Shown piece after piece: positions 1-8,799 of a stretch of 64,000 nucleotides of DNA; the first letter of the stretch is position 1, and every line of letters begins with the position of its first letter. The notes below the pieces were generated by a model. The model was not told the origin of the DNA and did not search any database. It saw only the letters and a program-made list of their open reading frames with translations. Origin of the DNA: Mycolicibacterium frederiksbergense (GTDB lineage Bacteria > Actinomycetota > Actinomycetes > Mycobacteriales > Mycobacteriaceae); NCBI RefSeq assembly GCF_012223425.1, contig NZ_CP038799.1, positions 1,240,001 through 1,304,000 of the forward strand. Reading direction: 5' to 3'. The position numbers and the translations under genes are program-made.

Positions 1-154
1 TGCGAAACACCGTCGACAGCGCGTCCTCGAGGACCCCGGCGACGGTGCGCTGCCCCTCCTGGGTGGCCCAGCCGGCGAACTCGGAGCCGTCGTAGGCGAT
101 ATCCAAGCGCAAACGAACGAGCCCGCCACCGGAGTCGATGGCGGGCTCGTTCAT
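1..154 (-). CDS. truA: tRNA pseudouridine synthase A (5' part, cut by window edge)
   Basis: The first 51 residues are present, and the rest lies beyond the left edge. TruA isomerises uridines 38-40 in the tRNA anticodon arm. The stretch [10 protein letters not shown], followed by a segment resembling [15 protein letters not shown], is the family's N-terminal fold. The ATG at 154 begins only 8 nt after the rplQ stop, so truA is the last visible gene of the infA-rplQ operon. A strong dyad lies inside the first codons, so a later start at the VRLRLD codons cannot be excluded. The family and operon position are secure; the exact start is not. Confidence 0.88.
   Translation of the reverse strand, partial: MNEPAIDSGGGLVRLRLDIAYDGSEFAGWATQEGQRTVAGVLEDALSTVFR
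119..148 (-). other. Perfect 10-bp inverted repeat overlapping the truA start
   Basis: GAGCCCGCCA and TGGCGGGCTC are exact reverse complements separated by a 10-nt loop. On the transcribed strand the dyad sits just after the rplQ stop, within the first codons of truA as called, and is followed by GTTCGTTTG, which is only mildly U-rich. It could act as a weak terminator or attenuator for rplQ transcripts, or as a structure limiting truA translation. The dyad is seen directly; its role is inference. Confidence 0.5.
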
Positions 155-161
155 TGCATTG

Positions 162-734
162 CTACTTGGCGTCGTCGGCCTTGTCCTCGGCCTTGTCCTC
201 GGTGGCCTCCTCGGCGACGGCCTCTTCGGCCGGAGCTTCGGTGGTCTCCTCGGCAGCCTCGTCGGCCGTCGGGCCTTCGGTGGCCTCGGGCTCGACAGCG
301 GCCTGCGGGGCAGCGGCAGCCGCGACCTTCTGCGAGGCGTCCGCGCGGCGAGCGCGATTGGCCTCAGAGGTAGCAGTCTTCTCCCGGACCAGCTCGATGA
401 CGGCCATCGGGGCGTTGTCGCCCTTGCGTGCCTCCACCTTGATGATCCGGGTGTAGCCACCCTCGCGATCGGCGAAGAAGGGACCGATCTCGGCGAACAG
501 GGTGTGCACCACATCCTTGTCGCGGATCTTCTTCATCACCTCACGCCGGTTGTGCAGCGTGCCCTTCTTGGCGTGGGTGATCAGCTTCTCCGCGTACGGA
601 CGCAACGCCCGTGCTTTCGGCTCGGTCGTCTTGATGCGGCCGTGCTCGAAGAGCGAGGTGGCCAGGTTGGCCAGCAGCGCGGCCTGGTGCGAGGACGACC
701 CGCCGAGGCGAGGACCCTTGGTGGGCTTGGGCAT
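162..734 (-). CDS. rplQ: 50S ribosomal protein L17
   Basis: L17 lies at the peptide exit tunnel of the large subunit. The start ([20 protein letters not shown]) and the following [20 protein letters not shown] segment are typical. At 190 residues it is much longer than the roughly 120-residue bacterial core: from about residue 125 it carries an Ala/Glu/Thr-rich acidic tail, as in mycobacterial L17. It follows rpoA after a 73-nt gap and belongs to the same minus-strand operon. The tail is of low complexity and probably disordered. Confidence 0.97.
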   Translation of the reverse strand: MPKPTKGPRLGGSSSHQAALLANLATSLFEHGRIKTTEPKARALRPYAEKLITHAKKGTLHNRREVMKKIRDKDVVHTLFAEIGPFFADREGGYTRIIKVEARKGDNAPMAVIELVREKTATSEANRARRADASQKVAAAAAPQAAVEPEATEGPTADEAAEETTEAPAEEAVAEEATEDKAEDKADDAK

Positions 735-752
735 TGCGACTATCTCCTATGT

Positions 753-764
753 GGGGCCGGCCCC
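753..764. other. 12-bp GGGGCCGGCCCC palindrome in the rpoA-rplQ gap
   Basis: A perfect self-complementary GC block lies in the 73-nt leader between rpoA and rplQ, about 20 nt from the rplQ start. It could form a small RNA hairpin near the rplQ ribosome binding region. No function can be assigned, and a GC-rich palindrome of this size can occur by chance. Confidence 0.3.
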
Positions 765-807
765 CGTATCAGGTAGGGCCGGGACGGACTTGGGCGGAAT
801 GCCCTGT

Positions 808-1866
<1,059 letters not shown>

Positions 1867-1907
1867 CTATCTCCTTCTCGGCACCCGCTATTTGATGCCG
1901 TCTGGGC

Positions 1908-1932
1908 GTCCCAGGCCACCGTGGCCTGGGAC
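1908..1932 (-). other. Strong stem-loop between rpsD and rpoA
   Basis: GTCCCAGGCCA and TGGCCTGGGAC are exact 11-bp inverted arms around a 3-nt loop, in the 82-nt gap after rpsD. On the transcribed strand no run of U follows, so it is not a canonical intrinsic terminator in the middle of an essential operon. It is more likely an RNA processing, stability or translational-control element. The structure is seen; the role is inferred. Confidence 0.55.
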
Positions 1933-1942
1933 GGTCACTCGT

Positions 1943-2548
1943 CTACTTCGAGTAGAACTCGACGATGAGCTGCTCGGTGAGCGGCACCTGGATCTGTGCC
2001 CGCTCGGGCAGCTGGTGAACCAGGATGCGCTGACGCTCGCCGACGACCTGCAGCCAACCCGGGATCGGGCGCTCGCCCGCGGCCTGGCGTGCCGCTTCGA
2101 ACGGCAGGGTGTTGATCGACTTGTCCTTGACATCGATGATGTCGTACTGCGACACGCGGTAGCTGGGGATGTCGACCTTCACACCGTTGACGGTGAAGTG
2201 GCCGTGGCTGACCAGCTGGCGAGCCATCCGACGGGTACGCGCCAGGCCGGCGCGGTACACGACGTTGTCCAGGCGGCTTTCCAGGATGCGCAGCAGGTTC
2301 TCGCCGGTCTTGCCCGAAAGGCGGTTGGCCTCTTCGTAGTAGCGGCGGAACTGCTTCTCCATGACGCCGTAGGTGAAGCGAGCCTTCTGCTTCTCCTGCA
2401 GCTGGGTGCGGTATTCGCTCTCCTTGATCCGCGCGCGGCCGTGTTGGCCGGGCGGGTAGGGGCGCTTTTCGAACGACTGATCGCCGCCGACGAGGTCGAC
2501 GCCGAGGCGACGCGACTTGCGGGTCGCGGGGCCGGTATAACGAGCCAT
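1943..2548 (-). CDS. rpsD: 30S ribosomal protein S4
   Basis: S4 is a primary 16S rRNA-binding assembly protein of the small subunit. The 201-residue product starts MARYTGPATRKSRRLGVDL and lacks the N-terminal zinc cysteines found in the C+ form, as in other mycobacteria. The S4 RNA-binding domain, about residues 91-155, is evident in SRLDNVVYRAG and VSHGHFTVNG. It sits between rpsK and rpoA. In many bacteria S4 autoregulates this operon; the hairpin just downstream might be involved, but that is speculation. Confidence 0.97.
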   Translation of the reverse strand: MARYTGPATRKSRRLGVDLVGGDQSFEKRPYPPGQHGRARIKESEYRTQLQEKQKARFTYGVMEKQFRRYYEEANRLSGKTGENLLRILESRLDNVVYRAGLARTRRMARQLVSHGHFTVNGVKVDIPSYRVSQYDIIDVKDKSINTLPFEAARQAAGERPIPGWLQVVGERQRILVHQLPERAQIQVPLTEQLIVEFYSK

Positions 2549-2565
2549 TGTCTAAATCCTCTTCC

Positions 2566-2982
2566 CTAGACCCGGCGCCGCTTGGGCGGACGGCAGCCGT
2601 TGTGCGGCTGCGGAGTGACGTCGGAGATCGCGCCGACTTCGAGGCCTGCGGCCTGAAGCGAGCGGATCGCGGTCTCGCGGCCCGAACCCGGGCCCTTCAC
2701 GAAAACATCGACCTTCTTGACGCCGTGTTCCTGCGCCTTGCGGGCAGCGTTCTCGGCGGCGAGCTGCGCGGCGAACGGGGTCGACTTACGCGAACCCTTG
2801 AAGCCGACGTGACCCGACGAGGCCCAGGCGATGACGTTGCCCTGGGGATCGGTGATCGAGACGATGGTGTTGTTGAAGGTGCTCTTGATGTGAGCAGCGC
2901 CGTGCGGGACGTTCTTCTTTTCCCTGCGGCGGGTCTTCTGACCCTTCTTGGCGGCGGTGCCGCCCTTCTTTGCCTGTGCCAT
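2566..2982 (-). CDS. rpsK: 30S ribosomal protein S11
   Basis: S11 forms part of the small-subunit platform near the mRNA exit. The 138-residue protein has a Lys/Arg-rich N-terminal extension, then the family core with [14 protein letters not shown] and [15 protein letters not shown], and ends in CRPPKRRRV. It lies 6 nt after rpsM and 17 nt before rpsD, consistent with a single transcript. Confidence 0.97.
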   Translation of the reverse strand: MAQAKKGGTAAKKGQKTRRREKKNVPHGAAHIKSTFNNTIVSITDPQGNVIAWASSGHVGFKGSRKSTPFAAQLAAENAARKAQEHGVKKVDVFVKGPGSGRETAIRSLQAAGLEVGAISDVTPQPHNGCRPPKRRRV

Positions 2983-2988
2983 CCGGGG

Positions 2989-3363
2989 TTACCTGGCCTT
3001 CTTCTTGCCGGCGATGGTGCGCTTCGGGCCCTTGCGGGTGCGCGCGTTGGTCTTGGTGCGCTGTCCACGCACGGGCAGGCCACGACGGTGGCGCAGTCCC
3101 TGGTAGCAACCGATCTCGATCTTGCGACGGATGTCGGCCTGGACCTCGCGGCGCAGGTCACCCTCGACCTTGAGGTTGCCTTCGATGTATTCGCGCAGCT
3201 GGCTCACCTGATCGTCGGTGAGGTCCTTGGTGCGCAGGTCCCGGCTGATGCCGGTGCCTTCCAGGATTTCCTGGGAGCGGGTACGGCCGATGCCGTAGAT
3301 ATAGGTCAGCGCGATCTCCATGCGCTTGTCACGCGGGAGATCGACGCCCATGAGACGTGCCAT
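2989..3363 (-). CDS. rpsM: 30S ribosomal protein S13
   Basis: S13 is in the head of the small subunit and contacts P-site tRNA and the central bridge. The 124-residue product starts [19 protein letters not shown], has the helix-two-turn-helix motif near [14 protein letters not shown], and ends in a basic tail with [15 protein letters not shown]. It begins 162 nt downstream of rpmJ, and that leader contains a hairpin. Confidence 0.97.
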   Translation of the reverse strand: MARLMGVDLPRDKRMEIALTYIYGIGRTRSQEILEGTGISRDLRTKDLTDDQVSQLREYIEGNLKVEGDLRREVQADIRRKIEIGCYQGLRHRRGLPVRGQRTKTNARTRKGPKRTIAGKKKAR

Positions 3364-3424
3364 CAGGCAGTGATTCCTTCTCTATGCGGAGGTCTGTTCC
3401 CAGTCCGTTCCCCGTCTTGGCGGG

Positions 3425-3444
3425 GCCCGGCCTCCGTGCCGGGC
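3425..3444 (-). other. 7-bp stem-loop in the rpsM leader
   Basis: GCCCGGC and GCCGGGC flank a 6-nt loop between rpmJ and rpsM. This 162-nt gap is the longest inside the infA operon, so it could hold an internal promoter, a processing site or an S13-type feedback element. No U-run follows on the transcribed strand. The dyad is seen; the role is unknown. Confidence 0.35.
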
Positions 3445-3525
3445 GTGTAGTGAGCAGCCAATCCGCTCACTGGTACTGGGAGGTCTGCATTCAGTTGTGG
3501 GTGGTTCTGCGTGCTTGGACTGGGA

Positions 3526-3639
3526 CTAACCCTGCCGCTGCTTGTGCCGCGGATCCGAGCAGATCACCATGACCCGCCCATGCCGGCGGATCACCCTGCA
3601 CTTGTCGCAGATCGGCTTGACGCTCGGGTTCACCTTCAC
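3526..3639 (-). CDS. rpmJ: 50S ribosomal protein L36
   Basis: This 37-residue protein was read directly from the minus strand with a GTG start: [20 protein letters not shown] and so on, ending KQRQG. Three cysteines (11, 14 and 27) and His32 form the zinc ribbon of the C+ type of L36. An AGAAGGAT segment upstream can serve as ribosome binding site. It lies between infA and rpsM, the standard position in actinobacteria. L36 is among the last proteins assembled into the large subunit and helps organise 23S rRNA helices near the GTPase-associated region. Confidence 0.95.
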
Positions 3640-3721
3640 GGCTTCGCGATCCTTCTAGGTCGGTTGCGGCAGACACCGGAGTGCCCGCCACAGGTAGTGG
3701 TTGTTGCAGTTGAGGGGCGTG

Positions 3722-3943
3722 TTACTTGTACCGGTACACGATGCGGCCCCGGGACAGGTCGTAGGGCGAAAGCTCCACCACTACGCGGTCCTCGGGCAGG
3801 ATGCGGATGTAGTGCTGCCGCATCTTGCCGCTGATGTGGGCCAGAACCTTGTGTCCGTTCTCCAGCTCAATGCGGAACATCGCATTGGGCAGAGGTTCGA
3901 CGACACGGCCCTCGACCTCGATGGCACCGTCTTTCTTGGCCAT
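3722..3943 (-). CDS. infA: Translation initiation factor IF-1
   Basis: IF-1 occupies the A site of the small subunit during initiation. The 73-residue length and OB-fold sequence ([20 protein letters not shown], then [19 protein letters not shown]) are essentially canonical. It is the first gene of the minus-strand run infA-rpmJ-rpsM-rpsK-rpsD-rpoA-rplQ-truA. The promoter should lie in the intergenic region above 3944; no convincing -35/-10 pair was identified there. Confidence 0.98.
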
Positions 3944-4333
3944 ACTGTGTTAGCGATCCTTGCCTTCGTTTTCGTATCTTGTGCACCCTCGGCTTGGCAC
4001 GCCAGCAGCACCGACTGAGAACGTGGGCCGGATCACCGAAATCGCTAAGGTTTCAAGACAGGCACGCAAAGAGTCGGCGCGGAAGCCGCACCGTTGTTCC
4101 ACGATACCCGCTGTCGGGTGTGCTTCAAAATCGCGAAACCAGTGCTCCCGCCGGGGTCCATCCGTACGACAATGGACGCGGGATCCCGCCCTCCTGCCCG
4201 CCGTACCCCGACCCCCGGGTCGCTCCGCTCCTGCCCGCCGTACCCCGATCCCGGGTCGCTCCGCTCCTGCCCGCCGTACCCCGACCCCCGGGTCGCTCCG
4301 CTCCTGCCCGCCGAACCCAACGGAGGTCCGTCA
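3944..4333. other. 390-bp intergenic region between divergent infA and the NfeD-like gene
   Basis: No gene is evident. The part next to infA (about 3944-4100) should contain the infA operon promoter, but I could not identify one confidently. The part next to the NfeD-like gene holds a tandem repeat array. Open frames crossing this stretch lack a plausible start signal and become credible coding sequence only at 4334. Confidence 0.6.
4191..4318. repeat. Tandem 36/37-bp repeat, about 3.5 copies
   Basis: Copies lie at 4191-4227 (37 bp), 4228-4263 (36 bp, one C deleted), 4264-4300 (37 bp) and a partial copy at 4301-4318. The unit begins CTCCTGCCCGCCGTACCCCG and carries the palindromic core GACCCCCGGGTC. 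The array ends just before the ribosome binding site of the NfeD-like gene. Such arrays can vary in copy number between strains. The repeat is seen directly; its function is unknown. Confidence 0.9.
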
Positions 4334-4849
4334 GTGACCGCTGTGTACCTCGCCGCCTTCATCGTCGGTGCCGTCGCGGTGATCGCGGCGCTGCTGCTGG
4401 CCGATGTCGGCCCCGGCGACGGTATGCCGTTCCTGAGTCTGACCGGCCTGTCGGTGGCGCTGCTGGGTGCCGGGACCGGCGGTCTGGTGGCCACCTGGAT
4501 CGGCGTCGGACCGGTGGTTGCCGCGCTGGGCGCGGTGGGCACCGCCGTCGTGCTGATCGTGGTGTCACATGGGCTGCTGTTGCCCTATCTGCGTCGCCAG
4601 CAGTCCAACTCCCACCGCGGACGCTCGTCCTACATCGGCCTGCTGGGCACCGTCAGCCTCGAAGTCCCGGCCGGCGGCTGGGGCGAGGTGTCCTTCGTCG
4701 ACGCCGAGGGCAACCGGGTGTTCTCCCGCGCCAAGAGCGACGAAACGTACGCCCTGCCCAAGGCGACCCAGATCTACATCGCCGATGTCGACGCCGATTT
4801 CGTCCACGTCGTCGCAGTCCCGCCAGACCTGGCAGTTCCCGAGCACTGA
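4334..4849 (+). CDS. NfeD-like membrane protein
   Basis: The 171-residue product starts at a GTG preceded by GGAGG with 7-nt spacing, which decides the start over longer in-frame options. Three hydrophobic segments (about residues 3-23, 33-56 and 58-86) are followed by a soluble C-terminal part (about 95-171) with GLLGTVSLEVPAGGWGEVSF, resembling the small beta-barrel of NfeD family proteins. The next gene encodes a flotillin; NfeD and flotillin genes are commonly paired and the proteins co-localise in membrane microdomains. The family is inferred from topology, motif and neighbour; no enzyme activity is claimed. Confidence 0.75.
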   Translation: MTAVYLAAFIVGAVAVIAALLLADVGPGDGMPFLSLTGLSVALLGAGTGGLVATWIGVGPVVAALGAVGTAVVLIVVSHGLLLPYLRRQQSNSHRGRSSYIGLLGTVSLEVPAGGWGEVSFVDAEGNRVFSRAKSDETYALPKATQIYIADVDADFVHVVAVPPDLAVPEH

Positions 4850-4870
4850 CAACCCTGAGAGAGGCCTCAC

Positions 4871-6319
4871 GTGTCCCCGCTGCTCATCGTCATCCTGGCC
4901 GCCGTCGCCGCCATCCTGATCCTGGTGGTGCTGCCACTCGTGTACGTCAAGAACTACATCAAGGTGCCGCCCAACGAGGTTGCGGTGTTCACCGGCCGCG
5001 GCACCCCGAAGGTCGTGCGGGGCGGAGCCCGGTTCCGGATGCCCGGTATCGAACGCGTCGACATCATGAGCCTGGAACCGTTCAACGTCAGCATCAACCT
5101 GCAGAACGCCCTGTCCAACAACGGGGTGCCGGTCAATGTGGAGGCGGTGGGGCTGGTCCGGATCGGTTCGGCCGATGAGGCCGTGCAGACCGCGGTACAA
5201 CGCTTCCTCACCTCCGATCTCAACGAGTTGCAGCGTCAGATCAACGAGATCCTGGCCGGCAGCCTGCGCGGTATCACCGCCACCATGACCGTCGAGGACC
5301 TCAACTCCAACCGCGACACCCTGGCCCGCAGCGTCGTCGAGGAGGCCGGCAGCGACCTCGCCCGCATCGGCATGGAGGTCGATGTCCTCAAGATCGCCGG
5401 TATCTCCGATGCCAACGACTACCTCAAGTCCCTCGGTCAGCGCCGCATCGCCGAGGTGAAACGCGATGCCGCGGTCGGGACCGCCGAGGCCGAGCGTGAC
5501 GCCCAGATCCGGTCCGCCAAGGCCCGCCAGGAGGGCTCGGTGGCCCAGGCCGAGGCCGACACCGCGATCGCGACGGCCAACCAGCGCCGTGATGTCGAAC
5601 TGGCGCGGTTGCGCGCGCAGACCGAGGCCGAGAATGCCCAGGCTGACCAGGCCGGGCCGCTGGCCAACGCCCGCGCGCAGAAGGATGTCGGCATCGCCAC
5701 CGAGCAGGCCGAGGCCGCCCGGGTGCAGGCCCGCATCGAGGTGGAGCAGCGTCGCGCCGAACAGGCGCAGGCGGCATTGCAGGCCGATGTCATCGCCCCG
5801 GCGGAAGCCCAGCGCCAGGCCGATATCGCGCTCGCCGAAGGACAGCGGCAGGCCGCGATCCTGGCCGCTCAGGCCAAAGCCGAGGCGGCGCGGCAGGCCG
5901 GTGAAGCCGAGGCCGACGCCCGCAAGGCCGCCGCCGACGCCCTGCGTGTCGAGCAGCAGGCCGAGGCCGCCGGCATCGAGGCCAAGCTGGTCGCCGAGGC
6001 GACCGGCAAGAAGGAGATCGCCTCGGCGCTGAACAGCTACAACGCCGAGGGAGCCCGGCTGCTCATGCTGCCCGACGTGCTGGCCTCGGTGGTGAAGGCG
6101 ACCGAGGCGGCCGCCATGCCGCTGGCCGAGATCGAGCGGCTGTCCATCATCGGCGGATCCGCCGATGCCCAGGACGCCGTAGGCGGCCTGCTCGGCGTGA
6201 GTCCGCTGGCGGTCGCCAAGATCGTCGAGGCCCTGAAAACGTCCGGAATCGACGTGGCCGCCCTCCTGAACCGATCTCCGGATTCGACCGCCGACAATGG
6301 CGACCAACCCACGCGATGA
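4871..6319 (+). CDS. Flotillin-like SPFH/band 7 protein
   Basis: This 482-residue protein has an N-terminal membrane segment (about residues 3-25), an SPFH domain (about 30-210, with VPPNEVAVFTGRG and NVSINLQNALSNNGVPV), and a long Ala/Glu/Gln-rich coiled coil (about 210-370) dense in AEA and RQA repeats typical of flotillin stalks. The GTG start follows GAGAGAGG. It lies 21 nt after the NfeD-like gene, an arrangement like the NfeD-flotillin operons of Gram-positive bacteria. It probably organises functional membrane microdomains. The family call is firm; the physiological role is unproven here. Confidence 0.88.
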   Translation: MSPLLIVILAAVAAILILVVLPLVYVKNYIKVPPNEVAVFTGRGTPKVVRGGARFRMPGIERVDIMSLEPFNVSINLQNALSNNGVPVNVEAVGLVRIGSADEAVQTAVQRFLTSDLNELQRQINEILAGSLRGITATMTVEDLNSNRDTLARSVVEEAGSDLARIGMEVDVLKIAGISDANDYLKSLGQRRIAEVKRDAAVGTAEAERDAQIRSAKARQEGSVAQAEADTAIATANQRRDVELARLRAQTEAENAQADQAGPLANARAQKDVGIATEQAEAARVQARIEVEQRRAEQAQAALQADVIAPAEAQRQADIALAEGQRQAAILAAQAKAEAARQAGEAEADARKAAADALRVEQQAEAAGIEAKLVAEATGKKEIASALNSYNAEGARLLMLPDVLASVVKATEAAAMPLAEIERLSIIGGSADAQDAVGGLLGVSPLAVAKIVEALKTSGIDVAALLNRSPDSTADNGDQPTR

Positions 6320-6377
6320 CGCGGGGCAGCGCGTCAGCCCCACCCGCGCAATGTCGTGACCGTCCCTCGGCGAGGAA

Positions 6378-6391
6378 GGGCCGCAGGTCCC
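6378..6391 (+). promoter_or_regulatory. DosR-like box, distal copy, upstream of the TAG synthase
   Basis: GGGCCGCAGGTCCC matches the core GGGNCNNNNGNCCC of the DosR (DevR) palindrome at every fixed position. It lies 22 bp, about two helical turns, upstream of a second box, the usual arrangement for cooperative DosR binding. Whether a DosR protein is encoded elsewhere in this genome cannot be seen in this window. Confidence 0.65.
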
Positions 6392-6399
6392 GCTGAGCA

Positions 6400-6413
6400 G
6401 GGACCTGTGACTC
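6400..6413 (+). promoter_or_regulatory. DosR-like box, proximal copy, 37 nt from the TAG synthase start
   Basis: GGGACCTGTGACTC matches the DosR core with one mismatch. Its near edge lies at -37 relative to the GTG at 6450, and a GATAGT hexamer at -13 to -8 can serve as -10 element, implying transcription that begins at or very close to the start codon. The arms AGGTCCC/GGGACCT shared with the distal box also form a 7-bp dyad at 6385-6406. Confidence 0.6.
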
Positions 6414-6449
6414 TGACCCTGGCCCGCCCCCGCGTCGATAGTCGTAGGG

Positions 6450-7904
6450 GTGGCCCGTCTCAACACCCTCGATGCCGGTTTCCTGGACGCCGAGGACGCC
6501 GATCCCCACGTCAGCCTGGCGGTCGGGGCGGTATCCGTGCTGAACGGGCCGATACCCGACCACGACCAGCTCGTGGCTGCCATCAGTGACCGGATCTCCG
6601 CGATTCCCCGGCTGCGGCAAGTCGTACGCAGGCAACCGTTCGACCTGCTGGCTCCGGAGTGGGTCGACGACCCGGCCCCCGACTCGGCACACCACATCCG
6701 CCGCGCCGCCCTGCCACACCCGGGTGACGACGCGGCCCTGTTCCGGTTCACCGCGGAGGCGATGGAGCCCCGTCTCGACCGGGAACGACCGCTCTGGCAG
6801 TGCTGGATCATCGAGGGCCTCGCCGAGGGCCGTTGGGCGTTGTTGATGAAGGTGCATCACTGCATCGGCGACGGCATCGCGACCATGCACATGCTCGCCG
6901 GGCTGAGCGACGGCGGTGAAGGCGAGACGTTCGTCAGCGCGATCCGCGCCGCCCACGCGGACACCCCCGTGGCGCCCGCACCGCCGGCGCTCACGCTCAA
7001 TCCGCTCCGATGGGCACGCAGCGCTTGGGACACCGCATCGGCGGTGACCGCAGCAGCCGCACTGACCGTCGGCGGCACGGTGCAGATCATCGACGGTCTG
7101 CTGCGCTCCGGACCCGGGTCCACGCTGAACGGACCCGTGACGACGATGCGGCGTTACAGCGCCGTCCAAGTCCCCCTGGTCGACGTGGCATCGGTCAGCC
7201 AGGCATTTGACGTCACGCTCAACGATGTCGCGCTGTCCGCCATCACGGACAGTTTCCGATCCGCATTGAAACGTCGCGGCGAGGTGCCCCATCACCGGGC
7301 GCTGCGCACCCTGGTACCCGTCTCGGTGCGATCCAGCGAGGCGATGGATCGGGTCGACAACCGGGTTTCGGTCATGTTGCCCTACCTACCGGTTGACGAA
7401 CCCGACCTGGTGGAACAGCTGCACACCGTGCACCGGCGGATGGCGCGAGCCAAATCCGGCGGTCAACGCCAGGCCGGCAGCTCCGCGGTGTCCGCGTTGA
7501 ACCTGGTGCCGTTCGCCCTCGCGTCGCGGGCCATCCGCATGCTGACCGCACTGCCGCAACGCGGCATCGTCACGCTGGCGACCAACGTGCCCGGACCCCA
7601 GCACCATCTTCGGGTGTTGGGGCGCGAAGTTGTTCGCATGCTTCCCGTTCCACCGGTGGCGTTGCGGCTTCGTGCCGCGGTGGCCATCCTGAGCTACGGC
7701 GAGGACCTGTTCTTCGGAATCACCACCGATTTCGATGCTTTTCCCGATGTCGACGACCTCGCCGACGGTATCGGCCGGGCCCTCGCCCACCTCACCGCCG
7801 TCGCTCGGCACCCGCGCCCGGGCCGGCCCGCGTTGGCGCTGCTCGATTTCAGGACGACCGAACGATCAGACGACAACCGATCAGCGGTGAAAGGAACACG
7901 ATGA
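6450..7904 (+). CDS. Wax ester synthase / diacylglycerol O-acyltransferase (Tgs1-like)
   Basis: This enzyme family transfers acyl chains from acyl-CoA to diacylglycerol or fatty alcohol, storing carbon as triacylglycerol or wax ester. The 484-residue protein starts MARLNTLDAGFLDAEDA, has the catalytic motif HHCIGDG near residue 137, and later conserved blocks NDVALSAITD and TNVPGPQ. It strongly resembles Tgs1 of M. tuberculosis, a DosR-regulon enzyme. The GTG start leaves 37 nt to the proximal DosR box. It overlaps the next universal stress gene by 4 nt, so the two are co-translated. Substrate preference cannot be told from sequence. Confidence 0.9.
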   Translation: MARLNTLDAGFLDAEDADPHVSLAVGAVSVLNGPIPDHDQLVAAISDRISAIPRLRQVVRRQPFDLLAPEWVDDPAPDSAHHIRRAALPHPGDDAALFRFTAEAMEPRLDRERPLWQCWIIEGLAEGRWALLMKVHHCIGDGIATMHMLAGLSDGGEGETFVSAIRAAHADTPVAPAPPALTLNPLRWARSAWDTASAVTAAAALTVGGTVQIIDGLLRSGPGSTLNGPVTTMRRYSAVQVPLVDVASVSQAFDVTLNDVALSAITDSFRSALKRRGEVPHHRALRTLVPVSVRSSEAMDRVDNRVSVMLPYLPVDEPDLVEQLHTVHRRMARAKSGGQRQAGSSAVSALNLVPFALASRAIRMLTALPQRGIVTLATNVPGPQHHLRVLGREVVRMLPVPPVALRLRAAVAILSYGEDLFFGITTDFDAFPDVDDLADGIGRALAHLTAVARHPRPGRPALALLDFRTTERSDDNRSAVKGTR

Positions 7905-8779
7905 CACAGCCGAACGAGGTCGAGATCGAGAAGATTGTTGCCGGAGTGGCTGATTCGCCATCATCACGAGCCGCCGTCGAATGGGCCGCCAGAGAGGCCG
8001 AGCTCCGCGGTGTTCCCTTGGTCCTGCTCCACGCGAGCACGTTGCCCATCGGGGCCTGGCCGATCGCACCGGTACCGGTGGGGTACCTGGAATGGCAGAT
8101 GAAGGTCGGGCGAGAACTTCTCGATGACACCGCTCGCCTGGTGGAGCAGACCACCGGCGGCGCCGTCTCGGTGACGACCGACCTGGTCGTGGCCACTCCG
8201 ACCGCAGCGCTGGTGGAGGCCTCCCGCACGGCCGGCATGGTCGCCGTGGGATCACGAGGCAAGGGCGCACTTTCACGGTTGGTGTTGGGCAGCGTCAGCG
8301 CGGGCCTACTGCACCGTGCACAATGCCCGGTCGTCGTGGTTCACGGTGAGGGCCCTACGCCCGCCCCCGACGCGCCGGTTTTGCTCGGGTTCGACGGATC
8401 GCCCTCCTCGCAGTCGGCCATCGCGCTGGCGTTCGACGAGGCGTCCCGGCGCCGGGTGGGATTGGTCGCCATGCATGCATGGTGGTCTCCCGGAGCTTTC
8501 GAGATGCCCGGCTTCGATTGGGAGACACTGCGTCCGGAGGTGAACCGGCAGATCCGGGAAATGCTCACCGCCTGGCAGCAGCGCTTCCCCGACGTGCCCG
8601 TGGAACGCATCGTGGTCGCCGACCAGCCCGCCGCACGGATCGTCGAACATTCGGACTCGTGCCAGTTGATCGTGGTGGGAAGTCACGGGCACGGCGCAGT
8701 GGGCAGCACGCTGCTGGGGTCGGTGAGCAACGCGGTCGTGCACGCGGCAACTGTGCCGGTGATCGTCGCGCGCCAGTAG
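7901..8779 (+). CDS. Universal stress protein, two-domain
   Basis: The 292-residue protein holds two tandem Usp domains (about residues 10-147 and 160-292). Each ends in an ATP-binding signature: VGSRGKGALSRLVLGSVSAG in the first and GSHGHGAVGSTLLGSVSNA in the second. Such tandem proteins bind ATP and are prominent in the mycobacterial hypoxia response. The ATGA overlap with the preceding acyltransferase gene shows one operon under the DosR-like boxes near 6400. The molecular task of this paralogue is unknown. Confidence 0.93.
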   Translation: MTQPNEVEIEKIVAGVADSPSSRAAVEWAAREAELRGVPLVLLHASTLPIGAWPIAPVPVGYLEWQMKVGRELLDDTARLVEQTTGGAVSVTTDLVVATPTAALVEASRTAGMVAVGSRGKGALSRLVLGSVSAGLLHRAQCPVVVVHGEGPTPAPDAPVLLGFDGSPSSQSAIALAFDEASRRRVGLVAMHAWWSPGAFEMPGFDWETLRPEVNRQIREMLTAWQQRFPDVPVERIVVADQPAARIVEHSDSCQLIVVGSHGHGAVGSTLLGSVSNAVVHAATVPVIVARQ

Positions 8780-8799
8780 TGCGCCGACGGCCGGCCCGC

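Noticed and set aside
4191..4318. The tandem repeat as a CRISPR array
   Set aside because: The copies are contiguous without unique spacers and no cas genes are present.
4094..4333. 80-residue extension of the NfeD-like gene through the tandem repeats
   Set aside because: The extension is a translated repeat (Pro/Arg-rich); GGAGG before the GTG at 4334 gives a normal start.
4565..6811. 748-codon minus-strand frame across the flotillin and TAG synthase starts
   Set aside because: Gly/Asp/His-rich low-complexity translation antisense to two confident genes; no family features.
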